From positions 1 to 51,781 of the forward strand of contig CAKPXF010000018.1 of NCBI GenBank assembly GCA_934201705.1: a stretch of 51,781 nt of DNA, in the 5' to 3' direction. The stretch is from an uncultured Bacilli bacterium. GTDB taxonomy: Bacteria > Bacillota_I > Bacilli_A > RFN20 > CAG-631. A program made the position numbers and the translations under genes. Under the pieces are notes generated by a model. It worked only from the letters and a program-made list of their open reading frames with translations, was not told where the DNA came from and ran no database searches. Shown here one piece after another: positions 17,094 through 26,377 of the stretch. Positions within the stretch are counted from its first letter, which is position 1; every line of letters starts with the position of its first letter.

Positions 17094-18605
17094 TTAAATT
17101 TTTATATTCCATGAGGAATAATCAATATTCATATTAGTTAAAAATGTTTTGGCACCAGTTGCTTGAATTATATCAACCTCTTTTAAGAATTCATCCTTAC
17201 TAATAACACCATTAACCCATTCCTCAAAACGTCTATTTAGCTTATCACCTTGTTCATCACAAAAGCCTGCTGGCCATGAGCAATCCTTAGTTTTAGGGAA
17301 TTGTCCTTTTATAAATTCATCAATAATGTTTGAATGGTTTGTACCTTTAACAGCTCCAAGTACCCCACCATTTTCAACGCAAATCAAGGAAACATTTTGA
17401 GGCTTTGATAAATATTTTAAAAATCTTAAAGCAGCATCTAGCATTTTAGGATTATCCTTAACAGCGGCTTTCATTATGTTTAATGATAAATCAGGTGAAG
17501 GCTGATAAGGACCAGTTGAATATTCAACCTCCCCTAATAACGAAGAAGAATCATTACTAACAAGAGGTGCTACAAATACACCATAATCAAATTCTCTTAC
17601 CGTATTTGAATTTTCAGTTGGAATAGCCCATAAGCCTTCTTCTCTAATTCCCACATCACCATTAGTCCATTGTGAGCTATAATCAATAGATGCCCACCCT
17701 TTTTTAAGCATGTTTTTATAGTAATAATATAAATTATCATACATTTCTATAGCTAGCTCTTTATTTTCACCAAATGGTGAGAACTTTCCTTCAAGGCATG
17801 CACGTGCTTGCTCTTTTGCACTAACACGGCCATCTTTATCATAGTCTAGCTGATCAAATATTACTTGACTATATGAAGGTGACATAACAGATTGAAATAC
17901 CCAAGCATCAAATGTTGTTGTAGTATTAAAATATAACCAAGGAGCAACGCCAACATATCCTACTTCTTCTAGCTTTTCAGTACATGTTATAAATTCCTTC
18001 CAGGTTTTTGGAGTTGAAGTAATATTTGCTTTATTAAAAGCAGTTTTATTATAAAAATAACCAGTTGAAGCACCGGGATATACAGTTATAGGAATTGCAA
18101 CTGTATTATTATTAGCATCAATTATTGAATTTGAATTCCATAAATAATCTCTAAATATACTTCTCCAAGTATTACCATTATTAAGTGGTGATGAATTAGG
18201 CTCATCTAAATATTCATCAAGTGACAAATACCAATCTCTATCTTGATATCTACTTCCCCAACTAAAGGCAATCGCTGGAACGGTTTCTCCAGCTATTTGG
18301 GTTGTAAACCATTGAGCAACCTCACTATCCATACCGCCAACAGGCTTAGTTCTAGCCCAAACTATTTCAATATCAGGATTTTCTTCCATAAAGTTTTTAG
18401 CAATATAATACGTTGAGTTAAAAACATCTGGATCTTCAGCAGTTGGCGTTCTATTAATTGATGGCATATAGCCATGTAAATCAACAACTAACTGAATCTT
18501 ATTTGATTTTGCCAAAGTTTTAAAATATGGTATTGCACAGATAGTTGTACAAATAGCAACTGCTAAAGCAATTGTAACATTTTTTATTGTTTGCTTATTA
18601 TGCAT
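17094..18605 (-). CDS. Extracellular carbohydrate-binding protein of the ABC transporter
   Basis: CUT1-type solute-binding protein of 503 residues that captures sugar outside the cell for the two permeases. The N-terminal hydrophobic segment (about 10-30) contains Cys residues but no good lipobox, so it is probably a signal anchor or uncleaved signal rather than a lipoprotein, unlike most Gram-positive homologues. The body has family features such as a binding-cleft segment VPAIAFSWGSRYQ and the late FLKYLSKPQNVSLI. The start at ATG 18605 follows GGAGGTG and overlaps the rhamnosidase gene by 8 bp. Confidence 0.88.
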   Translation of the reverse strand: MHNKQTIKNVTIALAVAICTTICAIPYFKTLAKSNKIQLVVDLHGYMPSINRTPTAEDPDVFNSTYYIAKNFMEENPDIEIVWARTKPVGGMDSEVAQWFTTQIAGETVPAIAFSWGSRYQDRDWYLSLDEYLDEPNSSPLNNGNTWRSIFRDYLWNSNSIIDANNNTVAIPITVYPGASTGYFYNKTAFNKANITSTPKTWKEFITCTEKLEEVGYVGVAPWLYFNTTTTFDAWVFQSVMSPSYSQVIFDQLDYDKDGRVSAKEQARACLEGKFSPFGENKELAIEMYDNLYYYYKNMLKKGWASIDYSSQWTNGDVGIREEGLWAIPTENSNTVREFDYGVFVAPLVSNDSSSLLGEVEYSTGPYQPSPDLSLNIMKAAVKDNPKMLDAALRFLKYLSKPQNVSLICVENGGVLGAVKGTNHSNIIDEFIKGQFPKTKDCSWPAGFCDEQGDKLNRRFEEWVNGVISKDEFLKEVDIIQATGAKTFLTNMNIDYSSWNIKI

Positions 18606-20859
18606 TATTTTCACCTCCATCTATAGTATATTTTTTAGGATAATTAATACATCTTTCTTGACCCTTTGAATAAATATGAATATATCCTTCCTTACAAGGT
18701 ATTTTAATATCATAATCGGTAATATAGCTAACATCCTTTATATGAATTTTATAATTAAGTTCATCAACACATGTAAAGCCTGTTAAGCTTTCAACTATTA
18801 AATTAGCAACATATGAATTAAAGCCATGATTTAAGCTGCATGTTAATTCACTATGCTCCCATAATGTTTTAGTAACCTTAGCCATGTTATAATAATAATC
18901 CTTCGCTTCATCTAAAAATTTATTAGTTTGCCCATTATTAACTAAAATACTATATCTTAAAATGTTTCCGATAAATGCATTTGATTTATAAATATTTGGA
19001 TAAGTAATTGCATCATTTCTTAAAGGCCCAAAATCATTTAGTAATGTTTTATATAAGTTCTTATATTCATCAATTGAGGCTATTTCAAAGTATAGTGCAT
19101 AATATTGGCAGGTTTCTGATATGTTATTTGTTTTAACAAGCTTATTATTTTCACGAACAGCATTATCAACAAAGAATGTGCCATTATATGAATGCTTAAT
19201 AATTTCATTTTTTAAGGAATTAGCCTTATTTAATAATGAGTTATCATATAAATAAGCAAAATCCTTAATAGCTTTTTGATAAAGCATATTTGTTGGAAAG
19301 TTTACCCCTTTCATAAATTCATAGGAATTAGCTTTGCTCCATTCAACAAATACCCAACCTGGTAAATTTTCAAGTAAGCCATACTCATTTTCAAATTGCT
19401 TTAAGAATTTTAATATATTATTAGCAATTGGATAGCTTTCTTCTTTTAGCCTTTCATTTTTTGTTCTAAGATAATTTTCCTTTAACTCAATGATATAAAA
19501 TAGCATCCAGTTTGGTATATAAACATAATCATCATATTCCGCAGGATAACACATACCAATTGCCCCACTTGGCAAGCCTAAATCAGTAAATGAAGGATGA
19601 AGATAATAATTTTCTAAAAAGTTCTCTTCGACTTTATTTTCTCCTGTGAATAATTTTTCGGCTCTTGATGAAAATAATGAATCACATAGCCAACCAGCTC
19701 TTTCTCGACTTGGACAATCAGTTAAGATATCTACTGCATTTTGCTCTAATACATGCTTTGAAGCTTCTACTATTTTTTCAAGTTTAATATCATTTGCCTT
19801 GAATTTAAGCTTGTTTGTATCAGGGTTTTCATACTTTATTATACTAATATGTTTAACCTTTATTTTTCCTTTGATGACATTAACCTTTAAATAACGAAGT
19901 GTATATGGCTCAATAGAAATATAAGAAAAGTTTGATTTATTAACTTTATAGCGAATTATATTAATCGTATCATTTCGTTTGTAATCAACGTCAATTGGTT
20001 TACTAATATCATTGCTTGAATTTATTTCTGAATATGTAAGAATAACATCACTATTTTCTATTACTTCAAATTCAATCTTTATAAAGCCAGTAATTGAATA
20101 GTCACACTTGTATGTTTCATATTCGTTTTCACTTATAAATTCTTTTTTATTTCCTTTTGTATATAAGGTATCATTTAATAAATCAAATGAATAATCATCT
20201 AATTCGTTGATATTATAAGATAATGAGCTAGTAGCTACTAATGTCCTATTTCTTTCCATTTTACTTAACGGATTTATTTTAAAGCTACCACTTTCAATAT
20301 ATTTACAGTTAGCCTCTTCGAATAAAGGATAATCAACATTTCTAGATATATAATTTCTATTTTCTAAAGTAATAATATCATTAAATGAATATTCACTTTT
20401 AGCTAAAGTAAAATCATATATTTCTAAAAAAGCTCTTTGGAAGGAAAATCTAGCAACCCTTTCTATTTTTTCTTTATAGTCTTTAGCTTTAAAATCATAG
20501 CCTGTTGCTTTTATAACTTCATTATTGTTTGTAATTTCTGCTATTAAAAAAGGATCTTGCTTTAAGCAATAATAAGAATTACACTTATAGCCAACAACTT
20601 CAATTACAATTTCATTATCATTTAAATTTAAAGGAAGGCTGATGTAGTCAACTCTAAAATAGTTATGAGCAGCTCTTGCAGGCCCATAAGCAATGAAGTG
20701 GTTATTAACAAATACACGATAAAAAGAAGAGGCAGTTATTTTTAAAGTAGCATTTGTTAATTTATTTAATGTTACTTTAAATAATGCTGCAGAGTTTAGC
20801 TTATTTGTAAGGCTATTAAGCCAAATTGGCTTTGCTTTTAAAAATGTTTCTTTTTCCAT
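18598..20859 (-). CDS. GH78-like alpha-L-rhamnosidase
   Basis: Glycoside hydrolase of about 753 residues, expected to release L-rhamnose from oligosaccharides or glycosides. An N-terminal beta-sandwich (about 30-190, with FYRVFVNNHFIAYGPAR) precedes an (alpha/alpha)6 barrel. The GH78-type catalytic region DCPSRERAGWLCDS near 380 supplies candidate acidic residues. It has no signal peptide, so it should act in the cytosol on imported sugars. It is the first gene of the minus-strand locus, divergent from an AraC-type regulator. The start at ATG 20859 (weak GAGTGG site) is uncertain; GTG 20871 is the alternative. Confidence 0.8.
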   Translation of the reverse strand: MEKETFLKAKPIWLNSLTNKLNSAALFKVTLNKLTNATLKITASSFYRVFVNNHFIAYGPARAAHNYFRVDYISLPLNLNDNEIVIEVVGYKCNSYYCLKQDPFLIAEITNNNEVIKATGYDFKAKDYKEKIERVARFSFQRAFLEIYDFTLAKSEYSFNDIITLENRNYISRNVDYPLFEEANCKYIESGSFKINPLSKMERNRTLVATSSLSYNINELDDYSFDLLNDTLYTKGNKKEFISENEYETYKCDYSITGFIKIEFEVIENSDVILTYSEINSSNDISKPIDVDYKRNDTINIIRYKVNKSNFSYISIEPYTLRYLKVNVIKGKIKVKHISIIKYENPDTNKLKFKANDIKLEKIVEASKHVLEQNAVDILTDCPSRERAGWLCDSLFSSRAEKLFTGENKVEENFLENYYLHPSFTDLGLPSGAIGMCYPAEYDDYVYIPNWMLFYIIELKENYLRTKNERLKEESYPIANNILKFLKQFENEYGLLENLPGWVFVEWSKANSYEFMKGVNFPTNMLYQKAIKDFAYLYDNSLLNKANSLKNEIIKHSYNGTFFVDNAVRENNKLVKTNNISETCQYYALYFEIASIDEYKNLYKTLLNDFGPLRNDAITYPNIYKSNAFIGNILRYSILVNNGQTNKFLDEAKDYYYNMAKVTKTLWEHSELTCSLNHGFNSYVANLIVESLTGFTCVDELNYKIHIKDVSYITDYDIKIPCKEGYIHIYSKGQERCINYPKKYTIDGGENNA

Positions 20860-20871
20860 ATGTTTATCCAC

Positions 20872-21082
20872 TCAAAATACTTTTTCCACCTATATTATAC
20901 CTCTATATAATGTTGTAATTCTTCTACTTTTTTGACTTATATATGTTAATTTTTAACAATTGTCAAAAATCAATATTTTAATAATTATTATAAATATAAA
21001 GCGATTTACTAATAAAATGTTGCTAAAAAGTAGTTTTTTTAATAAAATATTCATATAAAAGACAAAAAAGAGGTGTTTTTAA
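20872..21082. promoter_or_regulatory. Divergent promoter region of the carbohydrate locus and its AraC regulator
   Basis: On the minus strand a TATAAT -10 box occupies 20899-20894, about 35 bases before the rhamnosidase start. A separated inverted repeat, TTTTTTGAC (20928-20936) and GTCAAAAA (20962-20969), lies further upstream and could be an operator. AAAGCGATTTAC near 20998 weakly resembles a catabolite-response element. The AraC gene has an AGAGGTG ribosome-binding site. The regulatory assignments are inference. Confidence 0.45.
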
Positions 21083-21931
21083 ATGTTAAAAATTACCAAT
21101 TACCCAACATATAATTGGGAATTAATTAGTGACATGTATACAAATAATGTTGTAGGACTAGACATAGAACTACATAAACACGTTTTTTGGGAAATAAGTA
21201 TAACAAAAAAAGGAAAATATATTAATCACTTTATGAGTGGTGATATTTTTTTAAGTCCATATAGTATGATAATTATTAGACCTGATGATATTCATTATTT
21301 AAAGCTAAAGGGAACAAATTGTGAATATAGAGATATTTATATTACTGATGAGCAGATGAAAGAGCTTTGCGACTTGTTTAGTAAAAGCTTATATGATGAA
21401 CTAAAAAATGCTTTAACACCTATTGTTTGTAAAATAGATAGAGCTCATGCTGATTCAATTGAAGCAACAGCCCTTTCAATTTCGAATCAAAAGCTTACAA
21501 TGAAGCAAGAAGAAATCCAAGCAATTGATAAATGCTTAATTATTAAATGCATCGATGCTTATTTAGAATCTAAAATAGAAGTTAATTATGATGCTCCACA
21601 ATGGCTATTAACCTTAGTTGATACTATTAATGTTTATAATTTTACTCATTATGTATCAACAGAAACTTTTTTAAATACCTTAATCGAAAAATCTAATTAT
21701 AGCCATGGGCATGTGTGCCGTGAATTTAAAAAGTATTTTAATACGACTTTAATTAGCTTTATCAATAAAAAGAAGCTTCAGTATTCAACGTCTTTACTTT
21801 TAGCTAATAATATTAGTGTTAATGAAATATCACAAATTCTTGGCTATTCAAACCAAAGTAATTATATAAATGCTTTTAAAAAGGAATATGGTGTTTCACC
21901 TTTAACATGGAAAAATTCTTATAGAAAATAA
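21083..21931 (+). CDS. AraC-family transcriptional regulator
   Basis: A 282-residue regulator. The N-terminal cupin-like sensing domain carries LHKHVFWEISITKKGKYINH and SMIIIRPDDIHYL, as in sugar-responsive AraC proteins. The C-terminal double helix-turn-helix (about 185-280) includes the family end VNEISQILGYSNQSNYINAF followed by KKEYGVSPLTWK. It is transcribed divergently from the rhamnosidase/ABC operon, so it most likely activates that operon on sensing a sugar; the ligand is not known. It stands alone, with about 180 bp before the next gene. Confidence 0.9.
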   Translation: MLKITNYPTYNWELISDMYTNNVVGLDIELHKHVFWEISITKKGKYINHFMSGDIFLSPYSMIIIRPDDIHYLKLKGTNCEYRDIYITDEQMKELCDLFSKSLYDELKNALTPIVCKIDRAHADSIEATALSISNQKLTMKQEEIQAIDKCLIIKCIDAYLESKIEVNYDAPQWLLTLVDTINVYNFTHYVSTETFLNTLIEKSNYSHGHVCREFKKYFNTTLISFINKKKLQYSTSLLLANNISVNEISQILGYSNQSNYINAFKKEYGVSPLTWKNSYRK

Positions 21932-22020
21932 TATAGAAAATATAAAAAAATTTAAAGCGTTATTAATATGTAATGGTGATATTTATTATATAAATATGTT
22001 GAACTCAAAATAAGCAAATA

Positions 22021-22049
22021 TTGAAATATTATTTGAATTGTGATACAAT
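22021..22049 (+). promoter_or_regulatory. Sigma-A-type promoter for the DUF4143 ATPase gene
   Basis: TTGAAA (22021-22026), exactly 17 bases, then TACAAT (22044-22049) with an extended-10 TGA just before it. The gene starts 65 bases downstream. Confidence 0.7.
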
Positions 22050-22113
22050 TTAATTAACAATTTGGAAAAAATAAAAATATTTTGAGTTTTTATAAAAATA
22101 GAGGTGAATCTAT

Positions 22114-23334
22114 ATGCTTATTCGAAGAGAAGAATATTTAAATAAAATAAGGCCATTTTATGATATTGATATAGTAAAGGTATTAATTGGTTCAAGACGT
22201 TCTGGAAAGTCTAAAATGATCGAACTAATTATTAATGAGCTTAAAGAAAATGGTGTTGATGAATCTAATATTATTTACATAAATTTTGAAAATTTGGATT
22301 ATGAAGCTATTGATGATTACAAAAAACTAAATGAATTTATAAATAATAAAAGAGGAAAAGCCAAGCAATATTTATTTTTTGATGAAATTCAACATGTAAA
22401 ATCATTTGAAAAAGCTATAAATTCATTTAGAGTATCTTTTGATTGCAGTATATTTATAACAGGTTCCAATTCTAAAATGTTATCCACTGAAATCTCTACA
22501 TTACTTACAGGAAGAATAATAGAAATACCGATATATCCATTTTCATTTTATGAAAGTGAAATTTATAGAAAAGAAAATAATAAACTAATTGAAGATTCAT
22601 TTTATGATTATCTTGAACTTGGTGGATATCCACTTAGATTTGATTTGCAAAAGAAAAATGATATAAAGAATTATCTTCGTGAATTATATAGTAATATATG
22701 CATTAAAGATATTTTCGCAAGGGATAGTGAAATAGAAAAAGAAAAATTTAATAGAATTGCAAAATATATATTATCCAATGCTGGAAATGATTTTAATCCT
22801 GAAGTAATATATAATTATTTAAAAAGTGAAAACCATGGTAAAGAATATTGCTCATTAAGTTCTATTTATAATTATATTGATAAGTTGGAAAAATCTTTTT
22901 TGATTAAACCAATCTATAGATATAATATACCTGGCAAGCAAGCTTTAAAATCAAATCCAAAATATTATGCAATAGATAATGGAATGAGAATAATTAATGT
23001 TGATTCAAATAAATACGACATAGGTAGATTCCTAGAAAATGTTGTTTGCATTGAATTGCTTGCTAGAGGATATGAGGTTTATATAGGTAAAACATATAAA
23101 GGTGAAGTAGATTTTGTTGCTTGTCAAAATGGTAAGAAATGTTTTATTCAAGTTGCATATATTTTAGAATCAAAAGAAACAATAAAAAGAGAATTTGGCG
23201 CATTTTCTCCAATTAAAGATGCATCACCTAAATATGTTTTATCACTAGACAAGATAGATATATCAAGAGATGGAATTACACATTATAATATTATTGATTT
23301 CTTGTTAAGGAAAGTAGATTTGTTTTTGTCATAA
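22114..23334 (+). CDS. AAA ATPase with DUF4143 domain
   Basis: A 406-residue P-loop ATPase of the AAA_14/DUF4143 type. The Walker A GSRRSGKS is near residue 27, Walker B YLFFDEIQ near 90 and a sensor motif FITGSNSKML near 118. The C-terminal DUF4143 region ends with a nuclease-like strand pattern (GEVDFVACQNGKKCFIQV), resembling a PD-(D/E)XK core. Such proteins are common in anaerobes, often in many copies, and their cellular role is unsettled. It is a single gene with its own promoter, and I see no partner antitoxin or substrate gene nearby. Confidence 0.85.
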   Translation: MLIRREEYLNKIRPFYDIDIVKVLIGSRRSGKSKMIELIINELKENGVDESNIIYINFENLDYEAIDDYKKLNEFINNKRGKAKQYLFFDEIQHVKSFEKAINSFRVSFDCSIFITGSNSKMLSTEISTLLTGRIIEIPIYPFSFYESEIYRKENNKLIEDSFYDYLELGGYPLRFDLQKKNDIKNYLRELYSNICIKDIFARDSEIEKEKFNRIAKYILSNAGNDFNPEVIYNYLKSENHGKEYCSLSSIYNYIDKLEKSFLIKPIYRYNIPGKQALKSNPKYYAIDNGMRIINVDSNKYDIGRFLENVVCIELLARGYEVYIGKTYKGEVDFVACQNGKKCFIQVAYILESKETIKREFGAFSPIKDASPKYVLSLDKIDISRDGITHYNIIDFLLRKVDLFLS

Positions 23335-23436
23335 TATTATATAGTGATAATCATTTGCATTATCAAAAAATGCATATATAGTATGCGTAATAACCCTATT
23401 GAAAATACAAAAATCCCATAACTTATACGTAAGCAT
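23329..23436 (-). CDS. Possible small protein (35 residues)
   Basis: A 35-codon ORF rich in aromatic and Ile residues, starting at ATG 23436 after a GGAGA ribosome-binding site at proper spacing. Its 3' end overlaps the last codons of the convergent ATPase gene. The product has no recognisable domain and is moderately hydrophobic. The ribosome-binding site lies in an inverted repeat that could mask it. It may be chance in an AT-rich spacer; conservation alone would decide. Confidence 0.3.
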   Translation of the reverse strand: MLTYKLWDFCIFNRVITHTIYAFFDNANDYHYIIL

Positions 23437-23518
23437 AATTGTCTCCTTTTCATTTATATTTTATTCAATATAGGAGCAATTAGTTTTATTTTACTTTTAC
23501 AATAATTAAATAATTATA
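23436..23518 (-). promoter_or_regulatory. Leader with inverted repeat masking a ribosome-binding site
   Basis: Read on the minus strand, a TATAAT at 23518-23513 is followed by TAATTGCTCCT (23482-23472), a loop of about 24 bases and AGGAGACAATTA (23447-23436). The arms pair over 11 bp with one bulge, and the second arm contains the ribosome-binding site and touches the start codon of the small ORF. Such a stem would block translation. Confidence 0.4.
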
Positions 23519-23538
23519 CGATATAACGTAAGCGTAAA

Positions 23539-23583
23539 AAAAATCGTCTATTAGTTTAAAGCTTTTAAATTATAGGCGATTTT
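23539..23583. terminator. Bidirectional terminator
   Basis: AATCGTCTAT (23542-23551) pairs with ATAGGCGATT (23572-23581) with one G-T wobble. A-rich sequence on the left and T-rich sequence on the right allow termination in both directions. It closes the minus-strand EIIB-like/SGNH pair about 65 bases after the last gene. Confidence 0.7.
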
Positions 23584-23646
23584 ATGTTTTTATTAAATGT
23601 TTTTTGAATTTTCTCAGACAAGGCAAATAATCTAATTTATTTAAAT

Positions 23647-24000
23647 TTATTTTGCTAATTCTTCACTTATTTTTTCACAATAATAGTTAGCTTTTTCACC
23701 AACTACTAAGGTGATTTTCTTGCTTGATTTTACAATACCTATACCTTTATTTGTTAACTCATTTTCATTAATCAATGAAGGATTTTTTAAAACGACTGAT
23801 AGCCTTGAAGAAATTGAACTTACCTGCTCAATATTTTTAATGCCTCCAAGCCATTTTATTAAGGTTGTGTAAAAAGCATTACTGCTTTCTTCACTTTTCT
23901 TTTTGTTAATTTTTGCTTTTAAGTAAACAATTAGGTAAGTAGCTCCAGCAACTACAATAACTGCGGCAAGAATGATTAATATTATTTGATATAGTTCCAT
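23647..24000 (-). CDS. Membrane-anchored PTS EIIB-like protein lacking the phospho-cysteine
   Basis: A 117-residue protein: an N-terminal helix (about 5-27), a Lys-rich linker and a glucose-type PTS EIIB domain (about 43-117; LGGIKNIEQV, then SRLSVVL). EIIB domains normally carry a Cys at NI..V..C.TRLR that accepts phosphate. Here the aligned position is Ile 63 and the Arg after RL is Ser, so phosphotransfer is not expected. It is fused to no EIIC. A regulatory or sugar-binding role is possible. The gene begins one base after the SGNH gene ends, so the two are co-transcribed. Confidence 0.75.
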   Translation of the reverse strand: MELYQIILIILAAVIVVAGATYLIVYLKAKINKKKSEESSNAFYTTLIKWLGGIKNIEQVSSISSRLSVVLKNPSLINENELTNKGIGIVKSSKKITLVVGEKANYYCEKISEELAK

Positions 24001-24001
24001 T

Positions 24002-24625
24002 TTATAGCACCTTCTTTAACTCTTTAATTAATCTTAAATATGCTTCTTTATTTAAATGTATTCCATCAACAGTATCATCTACCCTTAATGAATCATTTTC
24101 ATCAGCAAATAATGGATATATATCAAAAATATGAATATTATTTTTAATATCTTCCATATTCTTTATTATATCATTTAATGCTTTTAATTTTAAGATGTCT
24201 CTGCATTCTCGATAAATTTTATCAACATGGCTTGCTTCATAATAGCAAGGAGGAAGAATTGTTGAAATATATATTGTAATATTCTTTAAGTTTTCCTTTA
24301 AAAGAGTTATTATATCTTTTAGATTATTTTCGATTTGCTTTAATGTATAACCATCACATAAATCATTTGAACCAGCAAATAAAAAAACCTTTTTAGGATT
24401 TACTGCAATAACTCTATCATTTAAAGTCATTAAAACACCGGCTGTTTTATCAGAAATTATACCCCTATTAACACATTTAAAATTAAAATCATCAATTGGA
24501 AGTAATTCAATCATTGAATCTCCAACAAAACAAACATCACATTCTTTAATACCTTCATTTTCTTTGACAAATTGTTGCATTCTATCATAGAAATGAGGAT
24601 AAGCTTGATAAATAACTTTTTCCAT
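24002..24625 (-). CDS. SGNH/GDSL-family hydrolase
   Basis: A 207-residue esterase or acetylhydrolase of the SGNH fold. Block I is VGDSMIE near residue 34 (Ser nucleophile), block III is AGSNDL near 88 and block V is DGIHLN near 190 (Asp-His pair). It has no signal peptide, so it is probably cytosolic. It is divergent from nagA across an 85-bp spacer and shares a transcript with the EIIB-like gene, which suggests deacylation of sugar or amino-sugar derivatives; this is context only. Confidence 0.85.
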   Translation of the reverse strand: MEKVIYQAYPHFYDRMQQFVKENEGIKECDVCFVGDSMIELLPIDDFNFKCVNRGIISDKTAGVLMTLNDRVIAVNPKKVFLFAGSNDLCDGYTLKQIENNLKDIITLLKENLKNITIYISTILPPCYYEASHVDKIYRECRDILKLKALNDIIKNMEDIKNNIHIFDIYPLFADENDSLRVDDTVDGIHLNKEAYLRLIKELKKVL

Positions 24626-24710
24626 ATATTACTCCTTTTAAAATACTAACCTTAATAATTATAGCATTTTTATAGTTAGTAGTGTAAAATATGTTTGGGT
24701 GATTAATAAT

Positions 24711-25841
24711 ATGGTTATAACAAATATTAAAATTGTTACTTTAAATAAAGTAATTGAAAACGGATTTATAGAAATAGAAAACAAGCTTATAAAAAATATT
24801 GGCGAAGGTGAATATAAGGGAAATGATAAAAATATCATTGATGGCAATAAGCAAATTGCTATGCCTGGTTTTATTGATATACATATTCATGGCTCGTGTG
24901 GAATTGATTTTATGTATGCTGATGTTGAAGGCATTAAAACTATAGCTAATGCTTTATATAGCGAGGGTACAACAACATTTTTAGCGACAACCTTAACTAG
25001 TGATCATGATTCATTATTAAATGTTTGTAAGGTAGTTGCTAAAGCTAAAAATGAGGTTCCATCTCTTGGTGGCATTCATTTTGAAGGTCCATATATTAGT
25101 GTAAAATATAAAGGCGCTCAAAATGAAGCCTTTATTAGAAATCCTGATATAAAGGAATTTGATGAATTAGTAGAAGCTTCAAATAATAATGTAAGATATA
25201 TTTCATTGGCCCCAGAAAAGGAAGGTGCTATGGAATTTATCAAGCATGCAACAAATAAAGGCGTTACTATTTCAGCTGGTCATACAGATGCTACATTTAC
25301 TGATGTTGAAAATGCTATTAAGGTTGGCTTAACTAATACAACACATACTCATAATGCTATGAGTGGTCATCATCATAGAAATCCAGGAGTTGTTACAGCA
25401 GCTATGTATTTTGATAGCTTATTTACTGAATGTATTTGCGATGGAATCCATGTTTGTCCAAATGCTTTAAAAACTTTTTATAAGATTGTTGGACCAGATA
25501 GATTTATTATTGTTACTGATGCTTTACTTGGAAAGCATTCATCTATTGACACATTTAAACTATTTGGCTTAGATTGTGTAAAAAGAGACGGAGCTGCATA
25601 TTTAACAACAGGTCCACTAGCTGGTTCTTTATTAAATATGGATCAAGCTATTAGAAATGTTAAAGAATATACTAATGCTTCTTTAATTGATTTAGCTAAA
25701 ATTTCTTCAACGAATGCAGCAAGAAGTATTAAATTAAATGATAGAGGCGAGCTAAAGAAAGGAAAACTTGCTGATATTGTTTTATTAAATAATGATTTAC
25801 ACGTTAAGAGCGTTTACAAAGAGGGAGTAAAGGTATTTTAA
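24711..25841 (+). CDS. nagA: N-acetylglucosamine-6-phosphate deacetylase
   Basis: Removes acetate from GlcNAc-6-phosphate to give glucosamine-6-phosphate, in amino-sugar and cell-wall recycling. About 376 residues, an amidohydrolase barrel with the metal-site motifs GFIDIHIHG, HFEGPYI, SAGHTDAT, THTHNAMSG and the catalytic-Asp segment VTDALLG. I start it at ATG 24711 behind GGGTGA; a GTG at 24699 is the longer alternative. Its stop overlaps the next start (TAATG), and no nagB is present nearby. Confidence 0.93.
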   Translation: MVITNIKIVTLNKVIENGFIEIENKLIKNIGEGEYKGNDKNIIDGNKQIAMPGFIDIHIHGSCGIDFMYADVEGIKTIANALYSEGTTTFLATTLTSDHDSLLNVCKVVAKAKNEVPSLGGIHFEGPYISVKYKGAQNEAFIRNPDIKEFDELVEASNNNVRYISLAPEKEGAMEFIKHATNKGVTISAGHTDATFTDVENAIKVGLTNTTHTHNAMSGHHHRNPGVVTAAMYFDSLFTECICDGIHVCPNALKTFYKIVGPDRFIIVTDALLGKHSSIDTFKLFGLDCVKRDGAAYLTTGPLAGSLLNMDQAIRNVKEYTNASLIDLAKISSTNAARSIKLNDRGELKKGKLADIVLLNNDLHVKSVYKEGVKVF

Positions 25842-26377
25842 TGTATTTTGATGATTTAAATAAAAAATATATTATTTTAGATATTGAAGGTAACTCCGCT
25901 CAAAAAGAAAATGAAAGAAAAATAACTCAATTTGCTGCTTTAATTATCAAAGATAATGTAGTAGAAGAACTGAATTTAATGAATAGGAATGTGAACTATA
26001 TTAGTCCATATGTATCTAAAATGACACATATTTCATTACATGATTGCAAGAACAATGGCTATTCAGAAAAGCATTTAGTCGAAGAAATCCATAGATTATT
26101 AAACACATGTGATTTAATATATGCATATGGCTGTGATTTCGACAAAAACATTTTAAAGTTAATGTTTAAAAAATATAAGCTACCATTAATAAATGTTAAA
26201 TGGTTTGATGTTATAGAGGATGTCAAAAAATACTTAAACCCTACAAAAACAAAGCTTTCAGTGGCTGCTAATGAGTATGGATTTGATGACACTAATTTCC
26301 ATAATGCTTTAGTTGATTGCTATGCTACCCTTCATCTAATGAAAACAATAGAGCAAGTTAGGAGTATTACTATATGA
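25841..26377 (+). CDS. DEDDh-family 3'-5' exonuclease
   Basis: A 178-residue exonuclease of the DnaQ/RNase T-like superfamily. The metal-binding acids are visible: DIEG near residue 11, YGCDFDKNIL near 92 and HNALVDCYAT near 155, with the DEDDh His before the last Asp. Single-domain members process RNA or DNA 3' ends; the substrate cannot be told from sequence. It overlaps nagA at its start and rlmH at its end (ATGA), so the three are translationally coupled. Confidence 0.82.
   Translation: MYFDDLNKKYIILDIEGNSAQKENERKITQFAALIIKDNVVEELNLMNRNVNYISPYVSKMTHISLHDCKNNGYSEKHLVEEIHRLLNTCDLIYAYGCDFDKNILKLMFKKYKLPLINVKWFDVIEDVKKYLNPTKTKLSVAANEYGFDDTNFHNALVDCYATLHLMKTIEQVRSITI

Noticed and set aside
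22114..23334. Toxin-antitoxin or defence ATPase
   Set aside because: DUF4143 ATPases are widespread in anaerobes, and no antitoxin, nuclease partner or other defence gene adjoins it.
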